From Bacillota bacterium (lineage in GTDB: Bacteria; Bacillota; Clostridia; Peptostreptococcales; Anaerovoracaceae), in assembly GCA_023415235.1 (NCBI GenBank), contig JAEZLP010000004.1, positions 1 to 18,409 of the forward strand: DNA of 18,409 nt, in the 5' to 3' direction. How positions within the stretch are numbered: the first letter of the stretch is position 1; each line of letters begins with the position of its first letter. Both the position numbers and the translations under genes were made by a program. Positions 14,098-18,409 of this stretch are shown here, piece after piece. The notes under the pieces were generated by a model that made no database searches, was not told where the DNA came from, and was given only the letters and a program-made list of their open reading frames with translations.

Positions 14098-15204
14098 ATG
14101 CAAAAAACCAAAAAAATTATTATTATACTGTTCTGCATATGTATTATTACAGCGTCTTTTTCGGGATGTTTATCAAGACCGGAGACTTTGGAAGAAACAG
14201 CAGATAAAATGTACAGCTCCTACCTGCAATCGGAAGGCGTCCCTTCCGCCAGTGTGCTGGTGGTTAAGGACGGCGAAAAGCTCCTTGAAAAGTCATACGG
14301 TCTGAGAAACATAAAGGCCGGAGAACGAGCAACCCCCAATTCCAGTTACCGCCTGGCGTGCGTAACCAAGCCGTTTACCAGCATGGGTATCTTGCTGCTC
14401 TGGGAGAAAGGACTCATCGATCTGGATATGCCCGTGAAGGAGATTCTTACGGATTTTCCAAAGTCCGCAGAAAAGGCAACCATACGCCATCTGCTGCAGA
14501 ATTCGTCCGGATTGCCTGATTACCAGGATTTATGGCCTTCATACGGAGCGCCCCTCCGCGATAAGGAAGTATATGAGTTGATAAAAAAACATGATCAAAA
14601 CCGCTTCTTCCCCGGGTCCGACGTTTGCCTCAACAGCGACACCGCCTTTGCAGTACTTGCATTGGTGATCGAACAGGTTTCCGGGATGAGCTATCAGGAG
14701 TATATGGCGGAGAATATTTTCAAGCCCCTTGGCATGAATCATACGGTGGCCTTTGTTGACGGTTATAACACTGTTCCCGAAAGGGCTTACGGCACCGTTT
14801 GGAGAGATGATCGTTATGTAGTCGAAGACCAGTATGCATACAGCCCGGTTTTAGGCGACGGAGGAATTTACTCCAGCATTCACGACTTATACCTTTGGGA
14901 CCAGGCCCTTGCTGAGAATAAATTAATCAGCGCCGACAGGATGAAAGAAGCAATGAAAACCGCCAAACCCATCAAAGATTCGAAGGGGGTAAGCTACAGC
15001 TGCGGCTGGTATGTGGAAGAGGTCAAAGGGCATCAGATGATTCAGACCTCCGGCGGCACCATAGGCTTCAGCCATATGTTCATCCGTTTTCCCAATGAGA
15101 AGGTAACAGTTGTCATTCTCACAAATTGCCATAATAGCTGGAATGTATTAAGAAATGCTGAAAAATTGGCCTTTAAGGCAATGGAAGAGAGCCGGTTTGA
15201 TTAA
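14098..15204 (+). CDS. Lipoprotein of the beta-lactamase/serine-hydrolase family with altered catalytic residues
   Basis: This 368-residue protein has an N-terminal lysine-rich, hydrophobic signal peptide ending in FSGC (lipobox Cys24), so it should be membrane-anchored outside the cell. The body is the class C beta-lactamase-like (PF00144) fold: VPSASVLVVKDGEKLLEKSYGLRN, the S-x-x-K region RLACVTKPFTS (86-95), IRHLLQNSSGLPDY, PLGMNHT and the C-terminal SGGTIGF. The nucleophile position that is normally Ser is Cys88 (codon TGC), with Lys91 retained. The Y-x-N region reads CLNSDT (176-181), with no Tyr, and the H-x-G region reads TSGG (316-319). It could be a cysteine-dependent hydrolase or a non-catalytic relative; the substrate is unknown. 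It has its own promoter and ends 24 bases from convergent mnmM. Confidence 0.87.
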   Translation: MQKTKKIIIILFCICIITASFSGCLSRPETLEETADKMYSSYLQSEGVPSASVLVVKDGEKLLEKSYGLRNIKAGERATPNSSYRLACVTKPFTSMGILLLWEKGLIDLDMPVKEILTDFPKSAEKATIRHLLQNSSGLPDYQDLWPSYGAPLRDKEVYELIKKHDQNRFFPGSDVCLNSDTAFAVLALVIEQVSGMSYQEYMAENIFKPLGMNHTVAFVDGYNTVPERAYGTVWRDDRYVVEDQYAYSPVLGDGGIYSSIHDLYLWDQALAENKLISADRMKEAMKTAKPIKDSKGVSYSCGWYVEEVKGHQMIQTSGGTIGFSHMFIRFPNEKVTVVILTNCHNSWNVLRNAEKLAFKAMEESRFD

Positions 15205-15228
15205 AACGGAACGGTGCGGATATCAGCA

Positions 15229-15807
15229 TTACTTTTTGGTAATCAGCAGCAGCTCCGGCGGATTATTTTGCTGATTGATCAGGGAGATGAAAACGCTGTG
15301 ATATTCTTTGGGAGGCAAGGCCTTTGCAAAATCAAGGAGCTCAGCCTTCTCCAGCCTTCCCTGTTCATGACCGTCATACATGGTTACGGCAACCAGTCCG
15401 TCGGGCTGGATCAGCTCCAACGCCTGCTTCACGGCAGGCAGGGTCGTTTCCACCCCGGTAGCTTTCTCCTTTCCGGAGCCGGGAAGGTACCCTAGATTGA
15501 AAACCACCGCGGATATCCTTCCCCATTCCATATGCGGAACAAACTCCTTGATGCGGTCATGGGACGCCTCAGTTAAAATGCAGACGTCGAAAAAGCCCTC
15601 TTTTGTCAGGAGGGCTTTCGTATTTTTTATTGCGGCTTCCTGCACATCAAAAGCATACACCTTTCCCGACGATCCCACCAGCTTTGCCAGGGCCAGGGTG
15701 TCATGGCCATTGCCGGCGGTGGCGTCGATAGCGAAATCGCCTTCTGAAATGTATTCCTTCAGGATCGCAAGCGCAAGCTCCGTTGGCTTCGTAATCAGAT
15801 TTCCCAT
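15229..15807 (-). CDS. mnmM: tRNA 5-aminomethyl-2-thiouridine methyltransferase MnmM (YtqB family)
   Basis: This 192-residue SAM-dependent class I methyltransferase has motif I DATAGNGHDTLALA (28-41), an acidic motif II in YAFDVQ, and a family-specific VVFNLGYLPGSGK (101-113). It belongs to the YtqB/putative rRNA methylase family. Members were recently shown to be MnmM, which methylates nm5s2U34 to mnm5s2U34 in certain tRNAs of Gram-positive bacteria. AAGGA lies about eight bases before the ATG. The gene is 74 bases downstream of rluB on the same strand, so both may be cotranscribed as RNA-modification genes. It converges on the lipoprotein gene with no clear terminator in the 24-base gap. 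Confidence 0.87.
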   Translation of the reverse strand: MGNLITKPTELALAILKEYISEGDFAIDATAGNGHDTLALAKLVGSSGKVYAFDVQEAAIKNTKALLTKEGFFDVCILTEASHDRIKEFVPHMEWGRISAVVFNLGYLPGSGKEKATGVETTLPAVKQALELIQPDGLVAVTMYDGHEQGRLEKAELLDFAKALPPKEYHSVFISLINQQNNPPELLLITKK

Positions 15808-15881
15808 GTTCCATTCCTTTCAGATTAGGCTGCCGAGCTCGACTTCTTGGCGATCGGCTTCCTGGTCAATTAGCTGTTGCA

Positions 15882-16586
15882 TCAGCAATTCTTCAGGTAC
15901 TCGATTTCCTTCTGGGTCAGCTTGCGGTAGTGGCCCTGCTTCAGATGGCCGAGATGGAGTTCGCCGATGGCGACTCTCTCAAGATCCAGCACCTTGTTTC
16001 CCACAGCGGCAAACATTTTTCTCACCTGCCGGTTTTTCCCTTCAAAGATTTTGATTTCCACAATAGAATAACGTTCCGCCTGCTTGATCACGTTGACCAC
16101 GGCCTTGGAGGTAACATAGCCTCCGATATCAACTCCGTTGCGGAGCTTCGCAAGCCGTTCACCGGAAAGCTGTCCCGAAACTCTGGCTCGATAGGTCTTG
16201 TAAATATGATGCTTGGGATGGGCAAGCTTAAAGGCAAGATCGCCGTCGTTGGTCATAAGAAGCATCCCCGATGTGTTGTAATCCAGTCTGCCTATGGGAA
16301 AAAGCCTCTCTTCGATGTCCGAGACTAGCTCCATCACCGTGGGCCGGTCTCTCTCATCCGCCGTGGAGGTAATGAAGCCGATGGGCTTGTTGAGCATCAC
16401 GTACACCTTCTTGGCGTCAGGCATTATCTTCCGCCCGTTTACTTCAACCACATCGTCTTCTTTTACGTCATATCCCGGTTCTTTCATGACGGCGCCGTTG
16501 ATCCTGACCTTGCCCTGGAGGGTAAGCTCGTCCGCTTTCCGTCTGCTTGCAATCCCTGCCTGGGAAATATATTTATTCAAGCGCAT
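15882..16586 (-). CDS. rluB: 23S rRNA pseudouridine synthase, RluB/RsuA family
   Basis: This 234-residue protein starts with an S4 RNA-binding domain (RLNKYISQAGIASRRKADELTLQGKVRING). The pseudouridine synthase domain carries the catalytic-aspartate motif GRLDYNTSGMLLM (D102). A NRQVRKMFAAVG motif follows near the C-terminus, typical of the RsuA/RluB/RluE/RluF group. The Firmicutes member normally modifies 23S rRNA near the peptidyl transferase centre (RluB). The ATG at 16586 is preferred over an in-frame TTG six bases earlier, because AAGGAG lies eight bases before the ATG but only two before the TTG. An extended -10-like TGCTAGAAT (about 16691-16683, minus) may be its promoter, with no good -35. 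Confidence 0.9.
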   Translation of the reverse strand: MRLNKYISQAGIASRRKADELTLQGKVRINGAVMKEPGYDVKEDDVVEVNGRKIMPDAKKVYVMLNKPIGFITSTADERDRPTVMELVSDIEERLFPIGRLDYNTSGMLLMTNDGDLAFKLAHPKHHIYKTYRARVSGQLSGERLAKLRNGVDIGGYVTSKAVVNVIKQAERYSIVEIKIFEGKNRQVRKMFAAVGNKVLDLERVAIGELHLGHLKQGHYRKLTQKEIEYLKNC

Positions 16587-16771
16587 TTCCAATACTCCTT
16601 ATCCTTCATGTTCGGTTTCTAATAACCATTATTTCCATTTCACTTGAGCGCTAGCCGGCCATATTCCAAAGTTTTCTACAGTATTCTAGCATAATTTCAT
16701 AAAAATAAAAAGCGTGAAAAAAACGAAGCAATCAATAATCGGAAAGGAAGATCGGACAGAGATGCGAAATT

Positions 16772-16806
16772 AAAAAAGGCGCTGCCGGTCAATCCGGCTG
16801 GCGCCT
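16772..16806 (-). terminator. Intrinsic terminator of the FAD oxidoreductase gene
   Basis: AGGCGC/GCGCCT outer arms and CCGG/CCGG inner arms (16777-16806, small internal mismatch, five-base TCAAT loop) form a GC-rich hairpin. On the minus strand TTTTTT follows. It starts only seven bases beyond the stop codon. Confidence 0.85.
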
Positions 16807-16813
16807 GCTCGTA

Positions 16814-18115
16814 TTACATAATCGGTTCTTTATAGATATTCTCCAAATCGTACTTTTTAATCCGCTTTCTGACGACCTCCGGATCGGTTGTGTAAAGCCC
16901 TTTATCCTGCATCCTCTGGAAATACTCCGAGCCGGCAAAGGTGTATCGGGTCATCAGTCCGTCCTTCGTTCTGATTCGTTTGTTAGCGTAGGAGATCAGA
17001 TCGCCGATGGCAATCTGCTTCGGCAGTTCCAGGGGCCGAATCCCTTTCAGGTATCTGACGGCATTGTATCCGGCCAGAGTCCCTGTGGAAATGGCTTCTG
17101 TATGGCCTACGAAAAGTCCCGACTTTTCACCGCCGCACAGCAGGTTGCCGATTCCGGTGACCCGCATCCGGTTATCCCGCTCCGCAACGGACAAATAGCG
17201 GATGGAATTCCCTTTTCCTCCCGCATACGGATCGGCATACCGTGCGTTTTCAAGCCCCGGCACCTTCCGCAGCTTTTCCAGGGGAAAATACGGCGTCATA
17301 ATCTTTGCGTATCCGGTATCCAGAAGCACAATATTTTCCGCATAATCATCCAGGGCATACTGCTGGCAGACCTTCAAATCCAGCTTTTCCTTGGCGACCT
17401 GTTCCGCCTTGAGGGGAATGACCACCACGCCCTTTTCGTTCAGCTCCTGTTGAATTTCATCGGATAGGGATGACTTTTCCAGTTTTCCGGAGCCGCTGAA
17501 GGCGCCTAATGCCCCGTCCTTTCGCTGTCCCATGATGTCGTTTCTGCCGGCCTTTTGCGTAATGCTGACCCGCGGCCCGAAAGCCGGACACCTCAGGATG
17601 CACATACAGCATCCGTTGCCATAAGTAAGACAATTTCCCATAGGGCCTGTGGATCCGGTGCATTCTACAAAAGCATCCCCGGGGATTTCCGTACCGTCGG
17701 CCAATATGATTTCACTCATCAGCCGGCTGCCTTCAGGGGTTGTCTGAGGCTCCATCGATACGTCTACAGCCCTTGCTATGGTTTTTATCTGAACTCCCTT
17801 TTCTTCAAGAAGCCGTCTTACCTGCGGCTCCACCTTTATCACATCATACAGGCTGGCATGCTTGTGTCCGGGAAAATCCACATTGACATGTCGTGACAAT
17901 CGATCGGTGATCCCGAACAATTCGTCAGCCCCCAGCGCAATATTTTCCTCGGCAGCGGTAAATCTGCCGTTATTCCTCATGATCCCTCCTACATTCCCAA
18001 GTCCAAGAAGCATATCCGTCTTTTCAACCAGGGTTACTTCCGCTCCGGCCTTTCTTGCAGCCAGGGCCGCAGCGCATCCGGACCATCCGCCTCCTATGAT
18101 CACTACTCGATCCAT
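16814..18115 (-). CDS. FAD-dependent oxidoreductase with a cysteine cluster
   Basis: This 433-residue protein begins with a classical FAD-binding Rossmann motif, VVIIGGGWSGCAAALAARKAGAEVTLVEK (4-32). A second conserved segment (about 335-364), LLCGGEKSGLFVGHTEAISTGTLAGYNAVR, resembles the C-terminal FAD-contacting motif of GidA/TrmFO-like flavoproteins. Residues 162-176 hold five cysteines (C162, C169, C170, C172, C176) in NCLTYGNGCCMCILRCPAFG, suggesting a redox disulfide or metal/cluster site. The substrate is unknown. It is not a full TrmFO: the sequence around the cysteines differs from what I know of that family. GGAGG lies seven bases upstream of the ATG. A large inverted repeat (18141-18200) sits in the leader, and a strong terminator follows the stop. 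Confidence 0.82.
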   Translation of the reverse strand: MDRVVIIGGGWSGCAAALAARKAGAEVTLVEKTDMLLGLGNVGGIMRNNGRFTAAEENIALGADELFGITDRLSRHVNVDFPGHKHASLYDVIKVEPQVRRLLEEKGVQIKTIARAVDVSMEPQTTPEGSRLMSEIILADGTEIPGDAFVECTGSTGPMGNCLTYGNGCCMCILRCPAFGPRVSITQKAGRNDIMGQRKDGALGAFSGSGKLEKSSLSDEIQQELNEKGVVVIPLKAEQVAKEKLDLKVCQQYALDDYAENIVLLDTGYAKIMTPYFPLEKLRKVPGLENARYADPYAGGKGNSIRYLSVAERDNRMRVTGIGNLLCGGEKSGLFVGHTEAISTGTLAGYNAVRYLKGIRPLELPKQIAIGDLISYANKRIRTKDGLMTRYTFAGSEYFQRMQDKGLYTTDPEVVRKRIKKYDLENIYKEPIM

Positions 18116-18140
18116 TTAATAGCCTCCATTTACTAGCTCG

Positions 18141-18200
18141 CTCAATTTTACGCACCTGACCCATATCCGCGTCGCGGAGCAAGTCAGGTGCAAAACTGAG
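18141..18200. repeat. 60-base nested inverted repeat upstream of the FAD oxidoreductase gene
   Basis: The outer arms CTCAATTTTACGCACCTGAC (18141-18160) and GTCAGGTGCAAAACTGAG (18183-18200) pair over 17 positions, with one mismatch and a two-base bulge. Inside, CCGCG-T-CGCGG (18167-18177) forms a second palindrome. It lies 26 bases before the start codon, with no T-run following on the minus strand. It may be a leader RNA structure, an operator, or a remnant of a small mobile element. Confidence 0.7.
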
Positions 18201-18274
18201 GATTAGAATATATATCAGCATATTCTGAGAGAAGTAGAATTGATATAAAAATTTGTTCTTCAGGGATAATTTTC

Positions 18275-18409
18275 TGGGGCTTAATCATAACTACCGGCTC
18301 AGCCGGTAGTTTGTTTATGCCCCTACAAGGGGCCCTTACCTGCCTACGTCTTAAGACGTACTGAAAGATCTGCCAACCGCACGTTCTTCTCTGGCTGCCC
18401 TAAAGGGCC
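18275..18409 (-). mobile_element. Hairpin-rich end of a probable IS200/IS605-type element (partial)
   Basis: Several short perfect palindromes follow one another: AACTACCGGCT-C-AGCCGGTAGTT (about 18289-18311), GCCCCTACAAGGGGC, ACGTCTTAAGACGT, and GCCCTAAAGGGC at the edge. No open reading frame fits. The combination resembles the non-coding right end of IS200/IS605-like elements, which carry sub-terminal hairpins rather than terminal inverted repeats. This is recognition from memory without a transposase in view. The first hairpin plus TTTGTTTAT on the plus strand could instead be a simple terminator. The transposase, if any, is beyond the right edge. Confidence 0.42.

Overview
The window reads as a chromosomal segment of an anaerobic, amino-acid-fermenting member of the Clostridia (Firmicutes). 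It carries an almost complete lysine fermentation locus (lysine to acetate and butyrate via 3,5-diaminohexanoate), AGGAGG-type ribosome binding sites, sigma-54 promoters, and genes typical of low/medium-GC Firmicutes (mnmM, rluB). The species cannot be fixed from sequence alone; an Anaerovorax/Aminipila-like lineage would fit but is only a guess.

Layout. The left edge (1-119, minus) is the 5' end of a group II intron that runs out of the window; it sits directly behind the intrinsic terminator of a small TfoX-domain/GNAT gene pair (174-985). A MerR-type regulator with a GyrI-like effector domain follows (1061-1894). From 13359 down to 2015, on the minus strand, lie a sigma-54 activator and then the catabolic operon kdd, kamA, kamB, kamC, kamD, kamE, atoD, atoA. 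The operon ends at a perfect 14-bp-stem terminator (1919-1964). kal is divergent, on the plus strand at 13531-13920. To the right are a lipoprotein of the beta-lactamase/serine-hydrolase family with altered catalytic residues, mnmM, rluB, and a FAD-dependent oxidoreductase. The right edge is a hairpin-rich sequence resembling an IS200/IS605-type element end.

How the genes work together. KamA converts L-lysine to L-beta-lysine. KamDE moves the terminal amino group to give 3,5-diaminohexanoate. Kdd oxidatively deaminates this to 3-keto-5-aminohexanoate. The cleavage enzyme Kce would give 3-aminobutyryl-CoA plus acetoacetate, but it is NOT in the window. Kal then deaminates 3-aminobutyryl-CoA to crotonyl-CoA, and AtoDA moves CoA from butyryl-CoA to acetoacetate. 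KamB and KamC are a P-loop protein and a MutS-like ATPase probably servicing the B12-dependent mutase.

The most interesting observation is the control circuit. The sigma-54 activator at 11281-13359 has an N-terminal domain of about 370 residues homologous to the neighbouring enzyme Kdd, with the dinucleotide-binding glycine motif lost, fused to an AAA+ domain and a Fis-type HTH. Textbook -24/-12 promoters precede both kdd (11103-11118, minus) and kal (13459-13474, plus). A near-identical 16-bp palindrome (GAACCGA-AA-TCGGTTC type) lies upstream of each. Together these predict a lysine-fermentation regulon controlled by an enzyme-derived metabolite sensor.
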